NCBI RefSeq assembly: GCF_030814115.1
Contig: NZ_JAUSUP010000009.1
Location: forward strand, 1 to 64,000
Length of the DNA stretch: 64,000 nt
Reading direction: 5' to 3'
DNA from: Alkalibacillus filiformis
GTDB lineage: Bacteria; Bacillota; Bacilli; Bacillales; Alkalibacillaceae
Notes under the pieces: model-generated
The model's database searches: none
The model's input: the letters and a program-made list of their open reading frames with translations, nothing else
Told to the model about the DNA's origin: nothing
Part shown: one piece after another, positions 1 through 8,362 of the stretch
Numbering within the stretch: the first letter of the stretch is position 1
Layout: each line of letters opens with the position of its first letter
Translations under genes and position numbers: made by a program

Positions 1-5
1 AGGAT

Positions 6-35
6 TCCATATGAAAGCATCTTCTTTCATATGGA
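6..35. repeat. perfect 12-bp inverted repeat
   Basis: TCCATATGAAAG (6-17), a six-base loop and CTTTCATATGGA (24-35) form a perfect hairpin. No T-run follows on either strand, so it is a weak terminator at best. The gene to the left is outside the window. It may be the end of another transcription unit or a DNA site. Confidence 0.5.
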
Positions 36-49
36 TTAAAAGTTTGCCT

Positions 50-147
50 TATGAGAGCAAAAACATGTCCAATATATTGACAGAACGTCACTATGCGCCT
101 CTCGCGACATTCTATGAGCTTCTTGAATAATTCTATGCGCCTCTCGC
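50..147. repeat. 21-bp phased intergenic repeat array (TATGAG/TATGCG type)
   Basis: Units begin at 50 (TATGAGAGC), 92 (TATGCGCCTCTCGC), 113 (TATGAGCT) and 134 (TATGCGCCTCTCGC). The spacing is 42, 21 and 21, so one unit seems lost or decayed near 71. The array lies just past the terminator of the minus-strand ABC-F gene. It matches the phasing and placement of the arrays at 46, 52, 59 and 61.4 kb. Confidence 0.6.
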
Positions 148-160
148 AAAAATTCCCATT

Positions 161-189
161 AAAAAACCCCGCCGACTAAAATCGGCGGG
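161..189 (-). terminator. intrinsic terminator of the ABC-F gene
   Basis: CCCGCCGA (168-175) pairs with TCGGCGGG (182-189) around a six-base loop. Read on the minus strand the hairpin is followed by a run of six T, eight bases after the stop codon of the ABC-F gene. Confidence 0.85.
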
Positions 190-196
190 ATTCATT

Positions 197-1804
197 TTAT
201 ACTGTTGGTGTTTTAATTTCTTTAACATCCTCTAAATACTCTTCATAACTCAATTCACGATCAATGACACCTTCGTCTGTAAGTTCAATAATACGATTTG
301 CGATCGTTTGGATGAACTGGTGGTCATGTGACGTAAAGATCATGGAGCCTTTAAAGTTAATTAAACCTTCGTTTAATGACTGAATTGACTCTAGGTCTAA
401 GTGGTTAGTTGGATCGTCTAACAATAGTACGTTTGCTTCGCTTAACATCATACGTGATAGCATACAACGTACTTTTTCACCACCTGATAAGACGCTTGCT
501 TTCTTGAATACTTCATCGCCTGAGAATAACATACGACCTAAGAAGCCACGTAAGAAAGTTTCGCTTTCATCTTCTGGTGAGTATTGACGTAACCAGTCAA
601 TTAAGTTTTTATCATTGCCTTCAAAGAACTCAGTGTTATCTTTCGGGAAGTAAGATTGAGATGTTGTAACACCCCACTTGAACGATCCTTCGTCTGGTTC
701 CATTTCACCCATTAAAATTTGAATTAATGTCGTTTTAGCAACATCATCACCAAGTAAAACAACTTTATCATCTTTGTTCATTCTAAATGTTACGTTGTTT
801 AATACTTTTTTACCGTCAATTGTCTTCGATAAGCCTTCTACTTCTAGTAAGTCGTTACCAATTTCACGATCTGGTGAAAATGCAATATAAGGATATTTTC
901 TTGATGATGGTTTAATATCATCGATTGTGATTTTATCTAAAAGTTTTTTACGAGAAGTTGCCTGACGTGATTTAGACGCGTTGGCGCTGAACCTCGCGAT
1001 AAATTCCTTAAGCTCGTTAACCTTCTCTTCTTTTTTCTTATTTTGCTCATGTGCCATTTTTTGTGCTAGTTGACTTGATTCATACCAGAAGTCATAGTTA
1101 CCAACATAAAGTGTAATCTTCTCGAAGTCTAAATCGGCAATGTGCGTACACACATTGTTTAAGAAGTTACGGTCGTGTGATACGACGATGACTGTATTTT
1201 CAAAGTTAATTAAAAACTCTTCTAACCAACGGATCGCTTGAATGTCTAATCCGTTTGTCGGCTCGTCTAATAGTAGAACGTCTGGATTACCAAATAACGC
1301 TTGAGCTAATAAAGTTTTTACCTTTTCTGATTCAGGTAAGTCTTTCATCTGTTTGTTGTGAAGTGAATCATCAACACCTAAACCTGTTAATAGTGATGCT
1401 GCATCGCCTTCTGCTTCCCAACCGTTTAGCTCAGCAAATTCACCTTCAAGTTCTGCAGCACGCATACCGTCTTCTTCAGTAAATTCACCTTTAGCGTAAA
1501 TGGCATCCTTCTCTTTCATGACTTCATACAGGCGCTCATGTCCCATCATAACAACTTGTAGCACTTCTTCTTCTTCATAAGCGAAGTGATCCTGCTTTAA
1601 CATCGCAAGTCGCTCATCCTTACCTACTGAAACGTTACCTTCTTGGGGTTCAATTTCACCAGAAAGGATCTTTAAGAACGTTGACTTACCAGCACCGTTA
1701 GCACCGATTAAGCCGTAACAATTACCTTTAGTAAATTTTATTGAAACATCTTCAAACAGCTTACGATCTGAAAAGCGTAAGCCGACACCTGTCGCTTGTA
1801 ACAT
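197..1804 (-). CDS. ykpA: ABC-F family ATPase, YkpA-like, with degenerate ATPase motifs
   Basis: A 535-residue soluble protein with two ABC cassettes and no membrane segment, close in sequence and length to Bacillus YkpA of the ABC-F (translation factor/ribosome protection) family. Cassette 1 has Walker A GANGAGKST (residues about 34-42) and Walker B LLLDEPTN. Several motifs are abnormal: the first signature reads PESEK where LSGGE-type residues are usual, the second Walker A reads GDDVAKTT (Ala where the second Gly is expected), and the second Walker B reads LLLDDPTNHLD (codon GAT, Asp for the catalytic Glu). The second signature LSGGEKVR is normal. GGAGG lies nine bases before the ATG. The family assignment is firm; ATPase competence of site 2 is doubtful. 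Confidence 0.9.
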   Translation of the reverse strand: MLQATGVGLRFSDRKLFEDVSIKFTKGNCYGLIGANGAGKSTFLKILSGEIEPQEGNVSVGKDERLAMLKQDHFAYEEEEVLQVVMMGHERLYEVMKEKDAIYAKGEFTEEDGMRAAELEGEFAELNGWEAEGDAASLLTGLGVDDSLHNKQMKDLPESEKVKTLLAQALFGNPDVLLLDEPTNGLDIQAIRWLEEFLINFENTVIVVSHDRNFLNNVCTHIADLDFEKITLYVGNYDFWYESSQLAQKMAHEQNKKKEEKVNELKEFIARFSANASKSRQATSRKKLLDKITIDDIKPSSRKYPYIAFSPDREIGNDLLEVEGLSKTIDGKKVLNNVTFRMNKDDKVVLLGDDVAKTTLIQILMGEMEPDEGSFKWGVTTSQSYFPKDNTEFFEGNDKNLIDWLRQYSPEDESETFLRGFLGRMLFSGDEVFKKASVLSGGEKVRCMLSRMMLSEANVLLLDDPTNHLDLESIQSLNEGLINFKGSMIFTSHDHQFIQTIANRIIELTDEGVIDRELSYEEYLEDVKEIKTPTV

Positions 1805-1977
1805 ATTATAAATCCTCCAGAAAATAAAAATTAGCCTTTATCATTATAGCATTTATATAGAGGTTTTGACGAATTTTAACTAAACATGCGAAAACCTCCA
1901 CTTCACCGTTACCATCATTTACTAATTCTAACACTTTAGCCAAGCACTTATACAACAAATGACAATATATTAAGTAT

Positions 1978-1983
1978 AGGTGA
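1978..1983 (+). promoter_or_regulatory. ribosome site that sets the start of the EamA transporter
   Basis: AGGTGA ends five bases before the ATG at 1989. The in-frame GTG at 1980 lies inside this ribosome site and has none of its own, so the ATG is preferred. Confidence 0.6.
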
Positions 1984-1988
1984 ATAAC

Positions 1989-2858
1989 ATGCGAGTATAC
2001 TTAGCATTAATTAGTTTGAGCATTATTTGGGGTCTAACCTTCATTTTCATCAAAATAACCGTCGAAGATACTGGCGTTTGGGGGATGGTGTTTTTAAGAT
2101 GTTTTATAGGTGCACTTTTTCTTTTGCCCATATTCCTAGTTAAAATTAAACAAAGAGCAACACCAATTCCTTACAAACATCTCATTATTCTCGGAACTAT
2201 AAACGCTGGCATTCCATGGGGCTTTCTTGCTTGGAGTGAGACTGTAATTATGAGCAATACAACGTCTGTCATAAATGCGTTGACCCCTTTATTTACGGTT
2301 TTAATTGGCTACTTGTTTTTTGAAAAGCAACTAATTAAAAGACAATGGATCGGTATTTTAATTGGTTTTTTTGGAATAGTCGTGTTAACCGAGTTTCAAA
2401 TTCATCAGCTTTTTGGAAGTAACTTTATAGGAATTGGGACGATGGTTGTAGCGACAATCTTTTATGGATTCGGCTCACAATACTTTAAAAAACATTTGCA
2501 ACACGACGATTTAATCATTACCATTACGATTTCACTTTTCGTAGCATCACTCGTAGGATTAATAATCGCGGTGCCAGTTGAAGGTTTACCAAATATAGCG
2601 GCGTTTGACCTTCAAACAATGATTATTGTGTTAGGGCTTGGTGCTATTGGCTCTGGTGTAGCACACTTTTTGTTATACTATATGATTCTTAACGGGACAC
2701 CTGAATTTGCTGCAACAGTAGCGTATATTATCCCGATTACAGCAATTATTGCGAGTTACTTTATTTTAAGTGAACCAATTACAGCTAATTTAATCGCGGG
2801 CATGGTGTTTATTTTTATAGGAATTTATATAACAGGTCAATATCAAAAAAGACATTAA
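1989..2858 (+). CDS. EamA/DMT-family transporter
   Basis: About 289 residues forming ten hydrophobic segments in two homologous halves, as usual for EamA (drug/metabolite) transporters of 290-300 residues. The N-terminal half contains the typical SIIWGLTFIFIK segment, and the GFLAWSE...TTSVINALTPLFT region corresponds to the conserved helix 3-4 pair. It probably exports a small metabolite at the cell membrane; the substrate cannot be told. The gene stands alone, divergent from the ABC-F gene and followed in the same direction by an MFS exporter. Confidence 0.85.
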   Translation: MRVYLALISLSIIWGLTFIFIKITVEDTGVWGMVFLRCFIGALFLLPIFLVKIKQRATPIPYKHLIILGTINAGIPWGFLAWSETVIMSNTTSVINALTPLFTVLIGYLFFEKQLIKRQWIGILIGFFGIVVLTEFQIHQLFGSNFIGIGTMVVATIFYGFGSQYFKKHLQHDDLIITITISLFVASLVGLIIAVPVEGLPNIAAFDLQTMIIVLGLGAIGSGVAHFLLYYMILNGTPEFAATVAYIIPITAIIASYFILSEPITANLIAGMVFIFIGIYITGQYQKRH

Positions 2859-2967
2859 GGTGCTTTCATGCGCCTTTATTTTTTTGCCTTTTTATCCCTC
2901 TTATAGAAACTGTTTATTTGCAAAGTCTAAGCAGTGAACACAACGGATCTTCTATGAGGTGGAAGTA

Positions 2968-4188
2968 ATGGAAAGTAAAGTCACAAAAACAAATGATATT
3001 TCAATTTGGTGTATCATTACAATCGCATCGATTCCTCTTATCATGACATTAGGGAATTCGATGCTTATTCCAGTGTTGCCTGTTTTTGAAGAAGAGGTCG
3101 GCATTTCACCGTTTCAGTCGAGTTTAATTATAACGGTTTACTCGGTTGCTGCTATACTAATTATCCCTATTGCAGGCTATTTATCCGATCGTTACGGCCG
3201 AAAAATGATTATGATTCCAGGTTTAATTTTCACTTTCATTGGAGGGTTAATCGCTGGAATTGCATCACTAGTTGTTGATAATCCGTTTGTGTGGATTTTA
3301 GTCGGTCGAGTATTTCAAGGCATTGGAGCTGCTGGTGCTCTTCCAATCATACTCCCCTTAGTTGGTGATTTATATAAAAACGACGATGAAAAAGCAAGTA
3401 GCTGCTTAGGGCTTGTCGAAACCTCTAACACATTTGGTAAAGTGTTAAGTCCTATTATTGGTGCTTTTTTTGCTGCGATGTTGTGGTATTTACCGTTCTT
3501 TTCAATTTCCGCCTTTAGTTTAATTTCCTTAATAGCCGTGATCTTCTTCATTAAAGTTCCAAAGGACAAAGAAGAACCGCTAAAGTTTAAAGAGTTTTTA
3601 ACAGAAACAAAAAAGATTTTCCAAGTCGAAGGTAAATGGTTGTATACTGTCTTTCTACTCGGGGCTTACACGATGCTTTTACTATTCGGGATTCTTTTTT
3701 ACTTATCTGACATACTTGAAAAACAATACGGGGTTGATGGCGTACCTAAAGGTGTCGTCTTAGCTTACCCATTAGTCGTACTTTGTCTAACATCCTTTAT
3801 TACTGGGCGTAAAATTAAAGGTGACTTAAAAACGATGAAGGTCATTATTATGAGTGCTGTCGCTTTACTAGCTGTTAGTATTACAACAGTTGGTTTTTCA
3901 ACTGATTCTGTTACCTTATTACTCATTTCAACGAGCCTTAACGGTTTAGCAATTGGAGCACTACTTCCGACATTAGATGCAATGATTACAGAAAGTATTA
4001 ATAAAGAAACACGTGGGACGATTACTTCGTTTTATAGTTCTGCGCGTTTTATCGGGGTAGCTGCTGGACCGCCAATCGTCTCATTACTGATGCCAATCGA
4101 TATAAACGTTGGCTATATTATGGCTGGTGTTCTCGGTGCACTACTATTCATCCTATCATGGAAGTGGATTAACCCTGATCAAACATAA
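2968..4188 (+). CDS. MFS transporter, DHA1-like drug exporter
   Basis: About 406 residues with twelve hydrophobic segments. The loop 2-3 motif GYLSDRYGRKMIM is the MFS motif A signature, and the helix-4/5 region GRVFQGIGAAGALPI resembles motif B of the 12-TM drug:H+ antiporters. GAGGTGG five bases upstream selects ATG 2968 over the in-frame GTG at 2959. A strong terminator follows directly. The substrate is unknown; export of a toxic compound is the family-based guess. Confidence 0.85.
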   Translation: MESKVTKTNDISIWCIITIASIPLIMTLGNSMLIPVLPVFEEEVGISPFQSSLIITVYSVAAILIIPIAGYLSDRYGRKMIMIPGLIFTFIGGLIAGIASLVVDNPFVWILVGRVFQGIGAAGALPIILPLVGDLYKNDDEKASSCLGLVETSNTFGKVLSPIIGAFFAAMLWYLPFFSISAFSLISLIAVIFFIKVPKDKEEPLKFKEFLTETKKIFQVEGKWLYTVFLLGAYTMLLLFGILFYLSDILEKQYGVDGVPKGVVLAYPLVVLCLTSFITGRKIKGDLKTMKVIIMSAVALLAVSITTVGFSTDSVTLLLISTSLNGLAIGALLPTLDAMITESINKETRGTITSFYSSARFIGVAAGPPIVSLLMPIDINVGYIMAGVLGALLFILSWKWINPDQT

Positions 4189-4222
4189 AAATCTCCGGTT
4201 TAACTCCGGAGATTTTATTTTT
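4188..4222 (+). terminator. terminator of the MFS gene
   Basis: AAAATCTCCGG (4188-4198) pairs perfectly with CCGGAGATTTT (4206-4216), followed by a T-rich tail. It overlaps the MFS stop codon. Confidence 0.9.
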
Positions 4223-4286
4223 TAGGACTAGCTCCCTACCTCTTACCATATATTAGATTGAATGATGTTATAGGGAGAGTTCTACT

Positions 4287-4556
4287 ATGAGTTTAGACAA
4301 GCTACTGTTAGCGATTATTATGATTCGCGTCTTTTCCGGCACACTTGAAATAACAGCTGCCTATTTAATGTACCGTTTCAATGACCTATATAAAGCCTTT
4401 GTCATTAATAGCTTATTAGCCTTCGTTGGACCTGGCGTTTTATTGTTAACCACTTTTATCGGTTTGTATGGGCTTGCAGGAAAAATCTCCTTACTTAAAG
4501 CTATATTACTCGTAGCAGGTATTTTGCTTATTATTATTAGCTTACGAATTAAATAA
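4287..4556 (+). CDS. yqhV: YqhV family (DUF2619) small membrane protein
   Basis: 89 residues with three hydrophobic segments. It matches the Bacillus YqhV/DUF2619 pattern, including RVFSGTLEITAAYLMYRFND and the VNSLLA-VGP stretch. Function unknown. In B. subtilis yqhV sits next to the spoIIIA operon; here it is a single gene after an MFS exporter, so it is either relocated or a paralogue. The ribosome site GGGAG precedes ATG. Confidence 0.75.
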   Translation: MSLDKLLLAIIMIRVFSGTLEITAAYLMYRFNDLYKAFVINSLLAFVGPGVLLLTTFIGLYGLAGKISLLKAILLVAGILLIIISLRIK

Positions 4557-4558
4557 CG

Positions 4559-5014
4559 CTATTTGGGTCGATCTTGCTTTTCAACTGGATCAAGCTCTTC
4601 AGACGCTTCTGTTTGTAAGTTCATTGAAGGACGTGCACTACTACCTTTTTCTTCATACTCAGCTCTTTTAAGAGTCCTTTGCATATAAAAGTGATAATAA
4701 GCTTCAAACACAGTTAAACCGACTGCTGAAAAAAACGATGCAGCAACAATGTTTGTCACTGGTGCGAATAGATCAAGTAATGCATAAACAACAACTAATG
4801 CTAATGCAAAATCTCCTAAAGTCGCTACTGTATGATTGTAACGCTGGTTTAATCGTCGGAAAATTAGCATATCACCCGCATAAGCAAGTGCTCCTAATAT
4901 TAAAGTAAACATGATAATATTACCGATTCCAACTCCATACCATAAACCTAAAATAACGAATAACCAAGCGAACGTAACAGCGAGCTTAATTGCGATTAAT
5001 TTAACATGACTCAT
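4559..5014 (-). CDS. YndM family (DUF2512) membrane protein
   Basis: About 151 residues with four hydrophobic segments and a polar C-terminal tail of about 40 residues. The pattern KLAVTFAWLFVILG...GDMLIFRR resembles the Bacillus YndM/DUF2512 family, whose function is unknown. AGGAGGTG eight bases before the ATG at 5014 fixes the start. It converges on yqhV with only two bases between the stop codons and no shared terminator visible. Confidence 0.7.
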   Translation of the reverse strand: MSHVKLIAIKLAVTFAWLFVILGLWYGVGIGNIIMFTLILGALAYAGDMLIFRRLNQRYNHTVATLGDFALALVVVYALLDLFAPVTNIVAASFFSAVGLTVFEAYYHFYMQRTLKRAEYEEKGSSARPSMNLQTEASEELDPVEKQDRPK

Positions 5015-5092
5015 AACTTTCACCTCCTGAAAGTAGACCATTTCATATATATTTTGGGTTAGAATACAATCGTTATGCGTATTTTAAAACAC

Positions 5093-5125
5093 AAAAAAAC
5101 TTCCAGCTATTTAAGCTGGAAGTTT
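5093..5125 (-). terminator. terminator of the alpha/beta hydrolase gene
   Basis: AAACTTCCAGCT (5097-5108) and AGCTGGAAGTTT (5114-5125) pair perfectly around five bases. On the minus strand a T-run follows, just after the hydrolase stop codon. Confidence 0.85.
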
Positions 5126-5129
5126 AATT

Positions 5130-5948
5130 TTACGCAATTGTTGATGCGACTTTATCATTTTGACGTGTTTCTTCACACTCAACATGCTTCTTTATAAAGT
5201 TAATGCAAACCTCATTAAAAGCTTTAGCTTGATCAATATTGCATACATGACCACACTCTTGAATCACTTCTACCTGAGCATAAGAATCACGCTCTGCAGC
5301 ATAATGAGCCCCATCTATAAAGACGTGATCTTCATCTCCCATAAGAAAGAGCTTCGGTACTTTATTTTTCATTTCAGTAAATGTTTCATGAATGTTGTTT
5401 GACGTAATGAGCAGTTCCGCCCACTTAATAAACTCCGACTGTCCTAACTTCGATGCTTCTCGCACGAACATGTTTCGCGACTTTTTGTGGTTTTTCTTCG
5501 GCATTAAAATACCCGCAAATAACTTGTATAGAAACATGTACGGAACAATCGAACGAACGAGGTAAGCAATTTTGAACAAAAGGTCAGTCCAAAACTTCCA
5601 CTTAATAACAGCTCCACCCATCGTCATCGATGCAATTCGTTCTGGTGTACGACGACAAATCTCTGTCATGACCATCGTCCCTAAAGAAATTCCGACTAAA
5701 TGCGCTTTCCTAATATTTAAATGATCTAGTACTTCCATCACTTTATTAGCGATGTTTTTACAAGTGTACTTTACATTTAAAGGTTCACTTTCCCCATGTC
5801 CTGGAAAGTTTATAAATACACAGTTAAAGTATTTTTTAAACTGTTTTGCTTGTTTATAAAATAAAGTATGGTTTCCTCCAGCACCGTGCAAGAATACAAC
5901 CCATTCCTTGCTCGTCTCATGCTGATACATCTTATAATCTAATAACAT
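5130..5948 (-). CDS. alpha/beta-fold hydrolase
   Basis: About 272 residues, soluble. The strand-3 oxyanion motif HGAGG lies near the N-terminus, the nucleophile elbow is GISLG, an acid candidate sits in MGDEDHVF, and the histidine is in ECGHVCNID, so the whole triad is present. The PGHGES segment is typical of the esterase/lyase-like branch. A GGTGGAG ribosome site favours the ATG at 5948. The substrate is unknown, and it stands as a single gene with its own terminator. Confidence 0.8.
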   Translation of the reverse strand: MLLDYKMYQHETSKEWVVFLHGAGGNHTLFYKQAKQFKKYFNCVFINFPGHGESEPLNVKYTCKNIANKVMEVLDHLNIRKAHLVGISLGTMVMTEICRRTPERIASMTMGGAVIKWKFWTDLLFKIAYLVRSIVPYMFLYKLFAGILMPKKNHKKSRNMFVREASKLGQSEFIKWAELLITSNNIHETFTEMKNKVPKLFLMGDEDHVFIDGAHYAAERDSYAQVEVIQECGHVCNIDQAKAFNEVCINFIKKHVECEETRQNDKVASTIA

Positions 5949-6163
5949 GAATCTCCACCCCAACAACCAAAGCTTTATGGAATTCAAACGACTGCCCGTG
6001 TGGCAAGCCTTTCCATTTCAATTCTTAATAAAAATATCCTTAAGAAAATGTAACACATTTGGCCTTCCCTGTCACCTTTTGGAGCATGTCGATTGTGTGA
6101 CATTGAGGGTGGGGATGAAGCTACTTTATATGAAGAAAGAACTGTGAATAATTGTAAGAAGGA

Positions 6164-6679
6164 TTATCGGTTGTCAGCCCACTTCATAGCTAAACGCTCT
6201 ATTTCCTGTACCTTCTCCTCCTTGCCATGAACATAAGCTTTAGGGTCATAAGGATGGAGACGTGACAATCGCTCTTTCAATTCTCCATACTGCTCACTCA
6301 CTTGTGGACTGTGTCTTAAATAGTCACGAAAAGCAAGGTGTCTCTTAATATGAGGGCTACCCGTTTGAAAAATATGAAGATGATGCGAGCGGTTGTCACC
6401 ACCTTTTTGAAAATAACGCCGACCTTCTATCCCATTTTCACCTTTAGGCATAAATCCAATGCTTATAAGCTGTTCATTATATTGATCAACCGCTTCTATT
6501 GCCTTAACGACCATTAAAATATCAATAATTGGCTTAGCTTTTAAGACTAGAACAGAAGTGCTACCAATATGGTGAATGTCTATGTACTCATCACTTAAAA
6601 GCGACTTTAGTTTTGTAGACTCTTTTTCATACATTTCTGGCCACCTGTCTTGGTATGGTACGACTTCAATTTTCCTCAT
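6164..6679 (-). CDS. GrpB family protein (UPF0157)
   Basis: 171 residues. It carries the GrpB family hallmark HIGSTSV followed by AKPIIDI, a nucleotidyltransferase-fold motif, then a histidine-rich stretch SHHLHIF typical of the family. The usual Gly-Leu after the serine motif is replaced by VLVLKAKP. Length is normal. The biochemical role of GrpB proteins is not settled; some are fused to kinases or acetyltransferases. The gene is the last of a small minus-strand group. Confidence 0.85.
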   Translation of the reverse strand: MRKIEVVPYQDRWPEMYEKESTKLKSLLSDEYIDIHHIGSTSVLVLKAKPIIDILMVVKAIEAVDQYNEQLISIGFMPKGENGIEGRRYFQKGGDNRSHHLHIFQTGSPHIKRHLAFRDYLRHSPQVSEQYGELKERLSRLHPYDPKAYVHGKEEKVQEIERLAMKWADNR

Positions 6680-6700
6680 GGGTACACCTCATAGTATTTT

Positions 6701-6961
6701 CTAAAAACCAGTAACAAACACCCCAAATAATAAACCAATTGCCATTAAAATTAAGACAGCTTTACCAAAGTTGTTTATATTAGGATTAAAAGTACCAAAA
6801 GCCATCACTAAAAGCGCAATCAAATTAATAAATGGAATTGCTGTTAAAATTAATATAAAGATCCATGTCATAATAGAAACTTCGTCATGGTGATTAGTTA
6901 GTGCTTGCTCTTGATGTTGTGATTGCTCTTGTTTATGTTGTTCCATGTAATTGTAGTCCAC
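6701..6961 (-). CDS. small two-helix membrane protein of unknown function
   Basis: 86 residues: a polar, Gln- and His-rich N-terminus of about 28 residues, then two hydrophobic segments (about 31-53 and 65-85). No family recognised. It lies 18 bases after the broken phosphotransferase gene and 22 bases before grpB, so it is probably co-transcribed. Confidence 0.6.
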   Translation of the reverse strand: MDYNYMEQHKQEQSQHQEQALTNHHDEVSIMTWIFILILTAIPFINLIALLVMAFGTFNPNINNFGKAVLILMAIGLLFGVFVTGF

Positions 6962-6978
6962 ATGATCCCCCTACCTTT

Positions 6979-8250
6979 CTAAAAGTTCTTTAACCATTGG
7001 TCCACATAAGAATTAACAATTTGTTCTTGATCCCAGTTGTCATTAAAATGTGGCACAATAAACTGCTGATAAATCGTTAAATAATATAAAGGCGCAACCT
7101 TTTTTACTAGCATGAATTCCTTCTTTAAATCATCAATACAACCGAATCTAGTCCAATTACCCAAATACTCCTCTAACAAATCATGTGCTACATCTTCAGA
7201 GAAAACTTCCATAATTTCATCAAAAATAACTGTCATACTAAAAAAAGGATGCGAAATGGCACAATCTGACCAGTCATAGATGATTGTTTTTCCATCTTGA
7301 ACTATTATATTTCCACCGAAAAAATCACCGTGATCTAGAGCTGGTGGAACTTGAGTAGATGTTAATTGCTGACATAGTTTATTAGCTTCTAGAAGCGTCT
7401 TGCTTAACTTTCCATATGTATTTTCTGAAATAACTTGAGAAGCTTGTAAGTCCTTTAAAGACCTTTCCAAGTATTGTTGTAACGTACTAGAAATCTAATA
7501 TGAAGGACACCCTAAATTTTTCAACTCATTCAATTGATGAATTGAATGTTTCTGGATCATTGCTAAATTGGTTAAGGCATTCATCCAATAACTTTTTTCC
7601 TTCATATATCCTAACAGTTCCCCATTAACTTCTTGCATAATATATTCATTACAATTATGGTCAACTGATACAACTGGTGGAACAACCTCACCGTGATGGT
7701 GATATAGGTATTGAGCGATCAGAGGTTCATGTCCAAAAACTTGCGGCACCGTTTTTATATAATAGGCGTTCCTGTCTGTCGACACTTTATGTAATGCCGA
7801 CTTTTCCCAACTTCTAACTTGCTCAAAATTCACATGGTCAGTTGTAGTGCCGGTAAATGATAAAACCCGTTTTTTAAAAGATTTTCGCCACCCCAACTTG
7901 AACCAACTTGGATAAACTGTATTTTTAAAACTTACCCGACTTAGGAGTTTTAAATCTTCATGGTCTAAGTTTTGTTTAACATCATCAAAACGTTTAAGCC
8001 ACTTATGTTTTCTACCTTTTAAAACCTCAACCTCGTAGACACGATATTGATCATAAACAAAAGCACATCTTAAAACTTGTGTCTCTAAATTGTACGTTTG
8101 TCGGAAATAATCATTAATATGTTCAGTTATAGCAATATGCTTTGGTTGAAAATATGTATGTGGAAGTGTCCATTCCTTCTGTTCATTGATCAACAAAGAG
8201 TCTGCACCATGGGAATAAACGAGAAACTTATGGAGTGTAGCATTTTTCAT
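6979..8250 (-). pseudogene. APH-type phosphotransferase interrupted by one in-frame TAG
   Basis: Residues 1-251 run to a TAG at 7495-7497. The very same frame continues for 172 further codons to 6979, giving a 424-codon unit. The N-terminal 130 residues look like an accessory domain, the middle like the kinase N-lobe, and the part after the stop has the catalytic loop LDHGDFFGGN and the metal-binding segment IYDWSD of aminoglycoside/choline-type kinases. Only the single amber codon breaks it; the catalytic half has a TTG at 7470 but no clear ribosome site. It is a recent nonsense mutation, a sequence error, or readthrough. As it stands the full enzyme is not made. Confidence 0.75.
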
Positions 8251-8362
8251 AAATTAAACCCTTTCAAAACTTAAAACGAGTTAGTCTAAAAGTGATTATG
8301 TTATCATTAGACTATGGTAAGTTATGGAATTATAGTTTTATTATACATTGGGGGAATGCTTC

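Noticed and set aside
4559-5041. Longer start with MVYFQEV
   Set aside because: AGGAGGTG is placed correctly for the ATG at 5014, not for the earlier codon.
5947-6147. 66-residue plus-strand frame
   Set aside because: No ribosome site and it covers the upstream region of the hydrolase gene.
7495-7497. Amber codon as a recoded amino acid
   Set aside because: Nothing in the context suggests a special element, and TAG is used as a normal stop elsewhere in the window (for example lgt, yojF).
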